From positions 507,957 to 535,297 of the forward strand of contig BFEA01000207.1 of NCBI GenBank assembly GCA_003427395.1: a DNA stretch of 27,341 bases, given 5' to 3'. The stretch comes from Chara braunii (taxonomy: Eukaryota; Streptophyta; Charophyceae; Charales; Characeae). Position 1 is the stretch's first letter. Each line of letters opens with the position of its first letter. The notes under the pieces are model-generated. The model had not been told where the DNA came from and searched no databases. It saw nothing but the letters and a program-made list of their open reading frames with translations. Of the stretch, positions 20,207 to 27,341 are shown piece after piece. The position numbers were made by a program, and so were the translations under genes.

Positions 20207-23200
20207 GTGTGTGTGTGGGGGGGAGAGAGAGAGAGAGAGAGAGAGAGGGGCAAGAAGGAAAAGATGCGGGAGGGAGGTGGAAGTGAGCTGCAGCGGTCAA
20301 ATCTGCACTCGCATGGGGTCAGGAAAGGGAGGGGGAAAAAAAAAAAAAGCTGCAACGACTAACCTATATTTATCCTATGGACCCGCCTACGTTTGTTCTA
20401 TAGACCCGTCTATACTGATCGTATAAGTCGTTTTATATTATGTCCTGAAAACACGCCTATATTTATCCTATAATCCCGCCTATGTTTATGCTATAAACCC
20501 ACCTATAGGTAGGCTATCAGCCGGGCCGCCCGAGTCATGTTGTTTTCCGGGGCGGGCCGGCCGTGCAAGGACCAGGGAAGGTCCCAGCAAAAAAAAAATA
20601 AAATAAAAAAAATATATATATATGCAGAAAAATAAACTGAGCAACTTTTGCCTCAGGGTCACATCGAAATTCTTTACCAAATTCAAAATAAAAATTGAAA
20701 AAAAAAAAAGTTTTTGTTTCTTTATTTGCTAGGCGGCCAGAGTGGCCCGGGTCCACTTGCCCGGCAGGGCCAAAAAGGAATAAAAAATGAAAAAATAAGA
20801 AATATTTTTAATTTAATTTTTTATTTTAAAATTGGTACAGAATTTCGATGTGACCCTGAGGCAAAAGTTGTTCAATTTATTTTCTGCATAACATAGTTTT
20901 TTTCCCCATTTTTTTTTTTTTTTTTTTGGGCCGGTTCCTTCCCTGGTCCTTGCACGGCCGGGCCGCCCGGGAAAATAGGGTGACCCGGGCGGCCCGGCTG
21001 GTAGCCTAGTTTATTTGTTTATTTCTTTTTGGCCCGGCCGGGCAAGTGGTTCCAGGCCACTCTGGTAGCCTAGGCCTAAACGCGCCTTTATTTTATTCTA
21101 TAAGCCCGGCTATATTTATTTATTCATATAAACCCGCCCCTATCCGGCAAACCTCCCTATATATCCTATAAACCCTCTAAAAACCCGCCTATACCCCCCT
21201 AAGCCCCCCGAAAAACCCGCCGATACCTCTACAAAGTAGTATAAACCCGCGTATGCTTATAAACCGGCATGCCTTTTTATCCTATACCCCCCCCTAAATC
21301 CCCGACTGTAGCCTATCAACCCGCCTATATATACTACGCGTATAAATCTGCCTATATTTATCCTATAAACCCGCGTATATCCTATAAGCCCGTGTAAAGT
21401 CTATAAGCCTGTCTAATTCTATTAGCCCCCCTATATTTGTTGTATAGACCCATCTTAATCCGATAAATCCGCCCAGGCACAGTGACTGTCCGTGTTCCAG
21501 TCCGGGTGCCGATTGCAGGCAACGGGACTCAGCGATGATGGTCTGCATGCATGTGCACACTACTCATATTAAAAGGACCTCGGCGACTGAATATGATCGT
21601 CATTACGGTCAGATACGTCCACGAAAGTGCTAGTGCAGCTGTATCTTACGAACAGGCAGTGTTTGTTCTCATCTCACCAAAAAAAAAAAAAAGAGAACGG
21701 GAAAAAAGGTCACAGAGAAGTGCAGAGAATGCAACAGTGGTTTTAGAATGGGTCTCGCTCCACTGCTCAATATATTGCTTACGTGTGTCTGGACCGACAC
21801 TTGTCCACATAAATTCAGGCTGGGTCAGCATTTTGCATGTATATAGACCAGCTCCAGATCCTGATACATTTTGAATGTTGTGTAGCGGAGCGGGGCCCAA
21901 TGTCAGGCAGGGGTAATGTCCCATTACTACTGTCAGCCTGCGATTAAGAGAGACTGTCCGTACAGAAGGACGAAGATCAGGATGGACGTACGGCTTGGGT
22001 AGTCTGTCTTAGTCCGTTTAGGGGAAGTGGGGGGGGACCAGGGCCCAGGCCATGATCTCAGGTGGCCTTTTTTTTTTTTTTTTTTTTTTTTTTTGGGATG
22101 GACGGCCTTGAGATCCAGTGGCATTCAGGAGGTCTTGGGTTCAATCCCCCATAATTGGCCTCATGTACCTTCCTGGGCAAGCTTGGCACCCTCCACCTAG
22201 AGATAGGCCAGCCGTTGGTACCCCGAGCGGCACCGAGCAGTGGCTGCTGATGTTCGTACGGGGAGGGGACCGGAGGAGGGGAGGCACAGCGACTGGTGTG
22301 CCCAGAGAAGACGCTCGGTCCTGATGCTACTACCGGCTGACCCCTGGCCGGTATCACCCACCTGCTCTAGCAGGTATTGCACCTGCTGGTGGCTGCAACT
22401 CCCACTTGTTCTCTCGTTGGAGGCTTGGGCACGGATGTGGCTGCTGCGGGTTCCCCCCCGTAATACTATACTGCCAATTTAAAAGAAGGCCTGAAAGGCT
22501 GTCCTATCCAGATTCGACAGGTAATTGAATTGGTTGGGCTTACAGGAATTAGCCTTTATTTAGAAGAAAAAAAAAAAGCATCGAACTGACCTTGGTCTGT
22601 TTATCAAAAGTTCATGGGTATACCGTTCAGCCACATGGGGTGGGAAGGACTGATTCTTTTTTTTTTTTTTTTTTTTTTTTTTTTCCGACTGATTCTTGAG
22701 CAAGGCTGTGGTCGTTCAAAACGGGCATAGCTCACAATGCCTTCAGAGGATTCTGATTCTGGTTCTGGAGTAGCTTTTTTTTAAGTTAAAGTTTTTTTTT
22801 TTTTTTTTTTTTCAAACCACCACTACCTTTCTCATATGTCACAGTGGGGCCGAGGGACTCAAATTCAAAGCTGGGCTGCGACGTGCCGTCTATGAAAAAT
22901 ATCGAGGGCGGTGCGGCGGCTATTTTTCAGTAGTAGGCTACTAGATCCCCACGGCCCACATATGGGAAAGGTAGCGCCGGTTTAATAAATAGTTTTTATT
23001 TTTTTTTAATAATAGGTATTGAATATAGTCTGATCCTAGGCTACCAGCCGGGCCGCCCGGGTCCTGGGTGGCCAGCCCGTGCAAGGACCAGAGAAGCATT
23101 TCAGCAAAAAAAAAAAAAAAAAAAAAAAAACCTCCAAAAAACCCGAAAAAAGAAACTATGTTATGCAGAAAAAAAAACTGAACAACTTTTGCCTCAGGGT

Positions 23201-23345
23201 CACATCGAAATTCTTTACAAAATGTTAAATAAAAAAATAAAAATAAATACAAAACTATGTTTTTTTATTTTATTTTTAATTTATTTTTTGGCCTGGCCGG
23301 GCAAGTGACCCCGGGCCACTCTGGTAGCCTAGGTCTGATCCAAAA

Positions 23346-23382
<37 letters not shown>

Positions 23383-26101
23383 CTTAGTGGCTTTCGTTTT
23401 TGTCCAATGATCAAGAATCAGTTGAGTCCGTCCGGACTGTCCAATGATTGTACCACCATGTTGAACATGGCGTTTAAGCAGAGTACTCACCTTATCGCCT
23501 TTCTCACAATCTCCTCCTCCTCCTCCTCCTTCTCCTCCTCCTTCTCCTCCTTCTCCTCCTTCTCCTCCTTCTCCGTCTCCGTCTCCTTCTCCTTCTTCTT
23601 GTGCTTGTGCTTGTGCTTGTCCTTGTCATTGTCGCTATTGCCAGTGTTTTTGGGTCGGTGTTTTCCCCTTTTTTTCTCGCTTTTTGTTCTCACTCCTCTT
23701 CCTCCCGCTGCTGCTATCTGATCTGTTGTTTGCTGGGTCTGTCATGACTGGTTGCAGGCTCGAGCAAAACATGATATGAACAACACCGTTATTGCTGGGT
23801 GCATTACTGGGGGGAGTTTGTCTGCAAAAGGTTAGTTCTCCTGCTCTTTGTTTGGGAAACACGTCCAACTGTTGGCTTGTTCAATGGGCTCTGAAATTCG
23901 CAATAGGTGTGATTCGCCTCCTTGCCTCTGTAGAAGAAGAGCACTTGATTTACCCGTACAGCAGGGATGCAGATGAAAGGAAAACCGTGCACCTTTTTTT
24001 TTTCTTTTTTTTTTTAAGTCTTCGGAAGTGGGGTTGCATTAATAGTATATAATAATAATATAATAATAATTTCGACCAAAGGAATGTAGTTCTGTTTTTT
24101 TGGTGTTCTTTTCTGGGTAGCAACCCCAACAACTTGTGTGATTCATTCTGCTGCTGATGCTGGCTCCTCTCTCCTCTCCTCTTGATCTGGCGGATAATAA
24201 GTATTAATAACAATAAATAATGGAGTATTAAAATTTAATAACAACAAATGATTGATTTTTAGTAATTTTTTTATATTATTAATAATGTAATATGGAGTCT
24301 TATGGGGTCAGTGCTGTGGTGCAGGTAAGCAAAAGCTGGTGGGGGNGGGGGGGGGGGCAGGGGGGGAAGGAAAGAGAATGATTCCTGGGCTGCGGCTATG
24401 GTATTGGGGTCGTGCTCTGATGTGGGGGGGGGGGGGTGGATGAAGAAGTATTTCACAAGGGACTTTAGTCTCACCCCTTCCCCCCCCCCCCCCCCCCCCC
24501 CCCCACCGTCTTCCCACTGTCTTTACAGTTGTTTTTTGTTCAAATTTCAGTCTATATACGGCGATGATCACCGTGCATTGTATTTGGGTAAAGTTGGTAG
24601 CCTGCTGCTTAAGTCTTGTTGGAGAGTCAAAGGTTGTGAGTTCGATTCCTCCTCGGAGTCAATCTCTCACTCACTTGGATGCTGAATGCGAGGGGAGGGG
24701 AGGGGCAGGGGAGGGGAGTGGCAGGGCAGGGCCGCGCAGGCAGGGGGGAGCGTATGTTTAGGTGGGTGGCCGCCCCGGGTTGTGGGCCAGAGTCCCGGCA
24801 GACCTTTTGCTCGGAAGGGCGGGCCTACTGACATATTTTTTCCTATACGAGCCCTGGAGGCTTGGGTAGGTGACTGTGGGCTGTTGATGCATCTTATCAA
24901 TGGTGGGCCGGGGGGAGCATATGTTTAGGTGGGTGGCCTCGGGTCGTGGGCCAGAGTTCCGGCGGAGCTTTTGCTCGAAAGGGCGGGCCTACTGACATAT
25001 TTTTTCTATACGAGCCCTGGAGGCTTGGGTAGGTGACTGTGGGCTGTTCATGCATCTTATCAATGGTGGGCCGGGGGAAGCATATGTTTAGGTGGGTGGC
25101 CTCGGGTCGTGGGCCAGAGTTCCGGCGGAGCTTTTGCTCGAAAGGGTGGGCCTACTGACATATTTTTTCCTATACGAGCCCTGGAGGCTTGGGCAGGTGA
25201 CTGTGGGCTGTTCGTGCATCTTATCCATGGCGGGCATTATGCTCTTGGACAAGCGGTCAAGGATGGTTTGATTCGGTTTACTTGGAACATGTTTGTGTGA
25301 AACACACCCCACATGTGACCCGTTCTGCACGGGGACTTGCAAGAGCGAGGGGACTCTGTGCGGCATTCCGACGGTTGTGATTGGTCTGTCATTTCACTTT
25401 TTTTTTTTTTGTCGGTCCGTTTTGTTGCCACCGTATGCCTTGATGTGCTTGCTGTCTGGTACTTACTCCTTTGCTCTGTGAGGATGACCATCAGTTAATA
25501 ATCACTCAGCTCTCAGCCCCTCTGCCATCGCACCCAGTAATTGTTGTGTGTCAGTTTGCCTGACTGTATGTGTGTGGCCAAGCCGGCTCGCCGACCTGTC
25601 TTTGTGTCTTTTTTGTGTTTTTCTTCGTTCTTCTGCGGGGGCCATGCTTCTTACCTTCTCTGCATCGTTCCACTTCTAAAGGATGCGGCGAAGGGCAGTC
25701 TGTCAGTTTTTATGTTTTTTTTTGTGCAAAATGACGAACTCGGTCTCTTCGATGGACTTGCCAAGTTGTCCTTCGAGAGAGGTCTTGCTCCGCTCTGACG
25801 CGGACAATGGGTAGCTGCGCTTTCTTTCTTGAAGTTGGGATCTCTGACCGCTTGTGTGTGATGAGAGAGAGGTCTTGGTTTGGACTCCGATCTGGGGAGG
25901 ATCATGGACAGGTGTTCGTTCTTTATACGTTGCGATCTCTGACTTTTCTTGCTGTGGCGTGGTTGTGTGATCGTGCGTGATTGGCCGGCCGGCGATCGAT
26001 CGATTGATCGATCTGCAGGGGGACCGAGGGCGGCCTGTGCTGGATGTGTTGGGTTTGCAGCCTTCTCGGTGCTGATAGACAAAGTGATGCAAGGAGATTG
26101 A
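16437..26101 (+). CDS. TIM22: Tim22-type mitochondrial inner-membrane translocase subunit, four coding exons
   Basis: The product is the channel-forming subunit of the TIM22 complex, which inserts multispanning carrier proteins into the mitochondrial inner membrane. Joining 16437-16587, 19650-19840, 23758-23830 and 26019-26101 gives an uninterrupted 165-residue reading frame with intron phases 1, 0, 1 and GT-AG boundaries at every junction. What the sequence shows: a polar, Ser/Gly-rich N-terminus (1-24) with no obvious presequence; a glycine-rich first membrane segment (about 43-63, with a GVMGGGMG stretch); a second (about 93-112, FALVGAIYSGTEC); a third (about 122-138, AGCITGG); and a fourth (about 143-159, GFAAFSVLID). 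These are hallmarks of the Tim17/Tim22/Tim23 family, and the TEC and GCITGG motifs are Tim22-type rather than Tim17 or Tim23. Cys40 and Cys110 sit where the Tim22 structural disulfide pair is expected (family knowledge). The length is normal for the family. Tim22 identity is strong; the start codon is the first ATG after a purine-rich leader. Confidence 0.93.
16838..16983 (+). repeat. (CG)n-(GA)n compound microsatellite with one N
   Basis: About nine CG units run straight into a GA tract of about 128 bases; the base at 16926 is called N. The true length is probably uncertain. Confidence 0.95.
17716..17895 (+). repeat. A-rich purine array, period about 9 (GAAAAAAAA)
   Basis: About 180 bases almost free of pyrimidines on this strand, with G every 6-9 bases. 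Long Lys- or Phe-rich translations of it are artefacts. Confidence 0.9.
18216..18535 (+). repeat. (GATT)n tetranucleotide array
   Basis: An imperfect array of GATT/TTGA with GATC, GGTT and GGAT variants, about 320 bp. Its reverse complement is the AATC unit of the array at 18785-19279. Confidence 0.95.
18785..19279 (+). repeat. (AATC)n tetranucleotide array with a higher-order repeat
   Basis: An imperfect AATC/TCAA array of about 495 bp with AGTC, CGATC and TTAATC variants. Inside it, AAACCCATTG followed by TGTAATTA recurs at 18981 and 19147, a 166-bp higher-order period. It is in opposite sense to the array at 18216-18535. Confidence 0.9.
19350..19372 (+). repeat. (TA)n microsatellite
   Basis: TA dinucleotide run with one G interruption, about 280 bp before TIM22 exon 2. 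Confidence 0.9.
19650..19840 (+). CDS. TIM22: TIM22 coding exon 2 (residues 51-114)
   Basis: This exon gives GGMGLLMGFLFGGYD, finishing transmembrane segment 1, then a loop rich in basic and polar residues, and the diagnostic FALVGAIYSGTECIVEK of segment 2. The acceptor at 19648-19649 is the only nearby AG that fits the phase of exon 1; the AG at 19626-19627 reads into a stop. It ends in phase 0 at AAG|GTGCGT. The residues after IVEK if one reads on past 19840 are intron translation and lose all similarity, which supports the donor choice. Confidence 0.93.
20144..20247 (+). repeat. (TG)n-(GA)n compound microsatellite
   Basis: TG runs from 20144 to 20217 with one C interruption, then G's, then GA to 20247. 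Confidence 0.95.
20360..20508 (+). repeat. Degenerate tandem array of about 23 bp, left part
   Basis: There are repeated variants of CCCGCCTATATTTATCCTAT at roughly 20-25-base spacing. The array continues at 21074-21480 after the nested MITEs, so it is one array split by insertion. Confidence 0.75.
20509..21073 (+). mobile_element. MITE copy A (hAT-like family), interrupted by copy B
   Basis: The ends are GTAGGCTATCAG (20509-20520) and CTGGTAGCCTAG (21062-21073). These are imperfect terminal inverted repeats of the family whose intact form is CTAGGCTACCAG. Internal landmarks are CCTCAGGGTCACATCGAAAT and GTGCAAGGACCAG. Removing copy B and one target duplication leaves about 276 bp, close to copy C (297 bp). 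Flanks ACCTATAG and GCCTAAAC are only partly alike, suggesting an older insertion. It has no coding capacity. Confidence 0.8.
20729..21009 (-). mobile_element. MITE copy B (hAT-like family) nested inside copy A
   Basis: This 281-bp element lies in reverse orientation within copy A, with ends CTAGGCGGCCAG and CTGGTAGCCTAG. It is flanked by a perfect 8-bp direct repeat TTTATTTG at 20721-20728 and 21010-21017. The internal GATGTGACCCTGAGGCAAAA is the reverse complement of the same segment in copies A and C. The 8-bp duplication is the size made by hAT (also P-type) transposases. It is non-autonomous, with no coding sequence. Confidence 0.88.
21074..21480 (+). repeat. Degenerate tandem array of about 23 bp, right part
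   Basis: This is the continuation of the CCTATAAACCCGCCTATAT array, more diverged, with C-rich variants. It ends near CCGATAAATCCGCCC at about 21475. The unit is AT/C-rich and purine-poor on this strand. Confidence 0.75.
22095..22577 (+). mobile_element. SINE-like element with B-box-like head and LINE-shared tail (TIM22 intron 2)
   Basis: The head begins GGGATGGACGGCCTTGAG and contains GGCATTCAGGAGGT followed by GGGTTCAATCC at 22139-22149, which matches the tRNA B-box. From about 22190 to 22545 it parallels the 3' UTR of the LINE at 11455-11750, and it ends in an A-rich tail (22560-22577). A tRNA-like head joined to a LINE-type tail is the classic SINE design, in which the LINE machinery mobilises the SINE. 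It is preceded by a 27-T run (22068-22094). The A-box and target-site duplication are unclear. Confidence 0.65.
22578..22645 (-). mobile_element. tRNA-like fragment followed by a T run
   Basis: On the minus strand it reads GTGGCTGAACGG (A-box-like), then GTCAGTTCGATGC (B-box-like), then directly into a T run, which would be a Pol III terminator. The T-arm cannot be completed, so it is a truncated tRNA-like relic or SINE head and not a working tRNA. Its core matches 15614-15641. Confidence 0.4.
23036..23332 (+). mobile_element. MITE copy C (hAT-like family)
   Basis: This 297-bp element has perfect 12-bp terminal inverted repeats CTAGGCTACCAG and CTGGTAGCCTAG, flanked by the 8-bp direct repeat GTCTGATC at 23028-23035 and 23333-23340. 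It shares the GC-rich ends (CCGGGCCGCCCGG) and the CCTCAGGGTCACATCGAAAT core with copies A and B. An internal A run (23106-23130) varies between copies. It lies in TIM22 intron 2, about 430 bp before exon 3. Confidence 0.9.
23511..23600 (+). repeat. (TCC)n/(TTC)n pyrimidine tract
   Basis: A nearly pure C/T stretch about 160 bp before the exon 3 acceptor; it may act as part of an extended polypyrimidine region, though that is inference. Confidence 0.9.
23758..23830 (+). CDS. TIM22: TIM22 coding exon 3 (residues 115-138 plus first base of codon 139)
   Basis: The 73-bp exon encodes ARAKHDMNNTVIAGCITGG and SLSAK: the short loop after membrane segment 2 and the third membrane segment with the Tim22-type AGCITGG motif. 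It joins exon 2 in phase 0, restoring VEK-ARAKHD, which is typical of plant Tim22 proteins. It ends at AAAG|GTTAGT, leaving one G for codon 139. It is short and has no initiation codon, so it is visible only by similarity and splice logic. Confidence 0.93.
24340..24504 (+). repeat. Poly-G runs followed by a poly-C run
   Basis: G runs near 24340-24357 (with N at 24346) and 24423-24436 are followed by about 24 C at 24481-24504. The complementary runs could pair, and base counts here are likely unreliable. Confidence 0.85.
24585..24660 (+). mobile_element. tRNA-like SINE head in TIM22 intron 3
   Basis: GGGTAAAGTTGGTAGCC resembles a tRNA D-arm/A-box, and GAGTTCGATTCC about 45 bases later is an excellent B-box. 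No complete cloverleaf forms, so a SINE head is more likely than a tRNA gene. It precedes the 163-167-bp tandem repeat. Confidence 0.45.
24745..25235 (+). repeat. Tandem repeat, three units of 163-167 bp
   Basis: Units start near GCGTATGTTTAGGTGGG (24750), GCATATGTTTAGGTGGG (24917) and 25080. Each contains GGGCCAGAGTTCCGGCG (variant in unit 1), CTACTGACATATTTTTTC, GAGCCCTGGAGGCTTGGG and GACTGTGGGCTGTT. Units 2 and 3 are nearly identical. It lies in TIM22 intron 3 after the tRNA-like head. Confidence 0.95.
26019..26101 (+). CDS. TIM22: TIM22 coding exon 4 (residues 139-165 and stop)
   Basis: After the acceptor CTGCAG the frame reads G-G-P-R-A-A-C-A-G-C and then VGFAAFSVLIDKVMQGD followed by TGA at 26099-26101. 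This is the fourth membrane segment, with the GFAAFS motif shared by plant and animal Tim22 proteins. The split Gly139 plus Gly140-Pro141 recreates the AKGGP junction expected in green-lineage Tim22. Three cysteines (129, 145, 148) cluster around segments 3-4. The downstream sequence is 3' UTR or intergenic. Confidence 0.93.
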
Positions 26102-26820
26102 TGGATGATGATGTATCTGCCCTTCTTTTTGGGACGGTGCACAATGTACATCCACCAAATGGATGGTCAGGGGGGGACATCCATGCGGGAGACGGTGAGA
26201 GGCGTGAAGAGTCGTGGGTTCCGCGGAAGAGAGTAGGAAATTTTTCTAGGAGGTTTGTTTGCTAGGGAGGGAGTTTTCAGGCAGAGAGGTTGGCATATCC
26301 GTACAATGTACGTCTTCTCTGTCGCCAAGGACAGACCTGGATTCTTGTTGAGACTTGATTCTTATCCTTTTTCTATGCTTGCATCTTGATTCCACACTCC
26401 TTGCTTTCGCCTACTGTCCGGTTGTTTTCCTTCCTTTGCGTTCCCTTTGTCTTCCTTTGCTTTGTCTTTTTCTTTCCACCTTCTCTCTCTGTTGTTTATC
26501 GGACTTCATCCCCTCCCCTTTTGCTCTGCCTCTTTTTCACCCCCTACAAGAGGGTGGGCGCTTATGGCATGCGGGAATGCAGGCAGCTCAGCTTGTGCTC
26601 AACTTCATCCATGCGGCAAGCCTTGTACGTGAAAGAGGCACAGTTCAGGGGGAGGGGGGGGAGCTTAGATAAGAAATGATAAAAAAAAAAGAGTGGTTCC
26701 TGTGCGCTCCTCATGCTTGTCTTGTGTATTTTTTTGTCATTTGTTTCGTCAAGTGGCCTCCTCTTTTTTTAGTCGATAGATATCTAATATACTATTAATA
26801 TCATATAATAAATATTAATA
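26102..26820 (+). other. TIM22 downstream region, probable 3' UTR
   Basis: T/C/G-rich unique sequence follows the stop codon. The only canonical AATAAA near the locus that I noted is at 26807-26812, in an AT-rich stretch (26780-26845). A poly(A) site there would give a 3' UTR of about 700 bases; it could equally be earlier with a non-canonical signal. No other gene was recognised. Confidence 0.3.
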
Positions 26821-26845
26821 ATATATATTCATTCATATATATAGC

Positions 26846-27341
26846 ACACAGATTGCCTGTGACATTATTTTGTGCTATCATCAGCAAGTCTGTTTTTTCA
26901 ATTTTTTGCTGAGTTCGATCTGTTCTACTGTTTGCTGAGAGATCGAAACTGGCCTGAAAGTTGGAAGTTGAGACTCCTTTTCTTTTTCGTTTCTTATATT
27001 TATTTTTTATTCCTCCACCTCCTTGTCAAGGCATCTCATATAGCTAGCTGGAACCTATGAAGAAAAAGTTATAAAAAATAATCAAAAAGTTCTGAAGCAG
27101 CATCGTCCATCTCGTTGCCCGCTTGCACCTCTTTTTTAGTTCCAAGGCTTCTTTGACGTTTTTCTTTGTGGCTCCGGTCTGTTATTTTCACGTTCAAATT
27201 TCAACGTAGAAAGCTCCTTGATTGTCTTTGTCCTTCTGTTTTCTGCGCCCTTTCTTTCTCTTTTGCTTCCAAGAAAGTTGATTTGTGTATTCACTGAGAC
27301 AGTGAGACCTCCTTTCCGGGTTTTTTTTTTTTTTTTTTTTT
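26846..27341. other. Unannotated right end
   Basis: This is T/C-rich, low-similarity sequence ending in a T run at 27321-27341 that reaches the window edge. I see no gene, RNA or transposon signature in it. Confidence 0.5.

Larger units (their letters stand above)
19841..23757 (+). other. TIM22 intron 2 (3,917 bp)
   Basis: The donor is GTGCGT. The acceptor is GGTTGCAG|GCT, with a long C/T-rich stretch (TCC repeats at 23511-23600 and more pyrimidines after it) upstream. It contains (TG)n-(GA)n, a tandem array of about 23 bp interrupted by nested MITEs, a SINE-like element sharing the LINE tail, a third MITE copy and several T or A runs. No cryptic coding exon was recognised. Confidence 0.88.
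23831..26018 (+). other. TIM22 intron 3 (2,188 bp)
   Basis: The donor is GTTAGT and the acceptor CTGCAG|GG. The intron includes AT-rich sequence at 24040-24300, poly-G and poly-C runs at 24340-24504, a tRNA-like SINE head at about 24585-24660 and a tandem repeat of three units of 163-167 bp. The 3' half (25240-26000) is T/G-rich unique sequence in which I see nothing else. Confidence 0.88.

Noticed and set aside
22578-22645. Functional tRNA gene
   Set aside because: A- and B-box-like words are present, but the T-arm and 3' acceptor strand cannot be formed before the T run.
24340-24504. G-quadruplex regulatory element
   Set aside because: The G and C homopolymers include an N and are probably of uncertain length; no functional claim is justified.
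1459-25037. GTCACCTACCCAAG at 1459 and 1527 and its inverse in the intron 3 tandem units
   Set aside because: A few shared 14-mers are expected by chance in a window of this size on both strands, and similarity does not extend beyond the word.

Overview
The window is eukaryotic nuclear DNA. It has kilobase introns with canonical splice sites, long mono-, di- and tetranucleotide repeats, non-LTR retrotransposon and SINE-like remnants, small inverted-repeat transposons, and three single-base N calls. The one intact host gene that can be reconstructed encodes a Tim22-type subunit of the mitochondrial inner-membrane carrier translocase. Its C-terminal half resembles green-plant Tim22 proteins. 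Together with the intron sizes and repeat load, this suggests a large, repeat-rich streptophyte genome; a charophyte alga such as Chara is my best guess, but it is not proven here.

Layout. Positions 1-6800 are non-coding and repeat-derived: a tRNA-like element at 1599-1645, inverted-repeat elements at 1276-1383, 1980-2146 and 3842-3958, scattered shared repeats and simple sequence. I found no convincing gene there. Positions 6812-11765 hold a decayed LINE on the + strand: a 108-bp leader repeat (second copy at 7315-7422), an ORF2 pseudogene (7425-11305; AP endonuclease, reverse transcriptase, C-terminal RVT-associated region) with several stops and frameshifts, then a 3' tail ending in an A-rich stretch. 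Positions 11770-15650 hold degenerate repeats, AT-rich filler and GC-rich sequence with no supportable gene.

Positions about 15800-26700 are the TIM22 locus: a GC-rich upstream region, a 5' leader with a long (AG)n tract, and four coding exons (16437-16587, 19650-19840, 23758-23830, 26019-26101). They join in compatible phases (1, 0, 1) to give a 165-residue protein. The introns (3,062, 3,917 and 2,188 bp) contain nearly all the unusual structure. Intron 1 has two opposed tetranucleotide arrays that could pair with each other. Intron 2 has a roughly 23-bp tandem array broken by one MITE that is itself broken by a second MITE of the same family, a third copy elsewhere, and a SINE-like element sharing its 3' tail with the LINE at 7.4-11.8 kb. 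Intron 3 has a 163-167-bp tandem repeat.

I see no CRISPR array, operon, toxin, virus or defence system. The most informative signals are the hidden TIM22 gene, the nested hAT-like MITE family with 8-bp target-site duplications, and the LINE/SINE shared tail.
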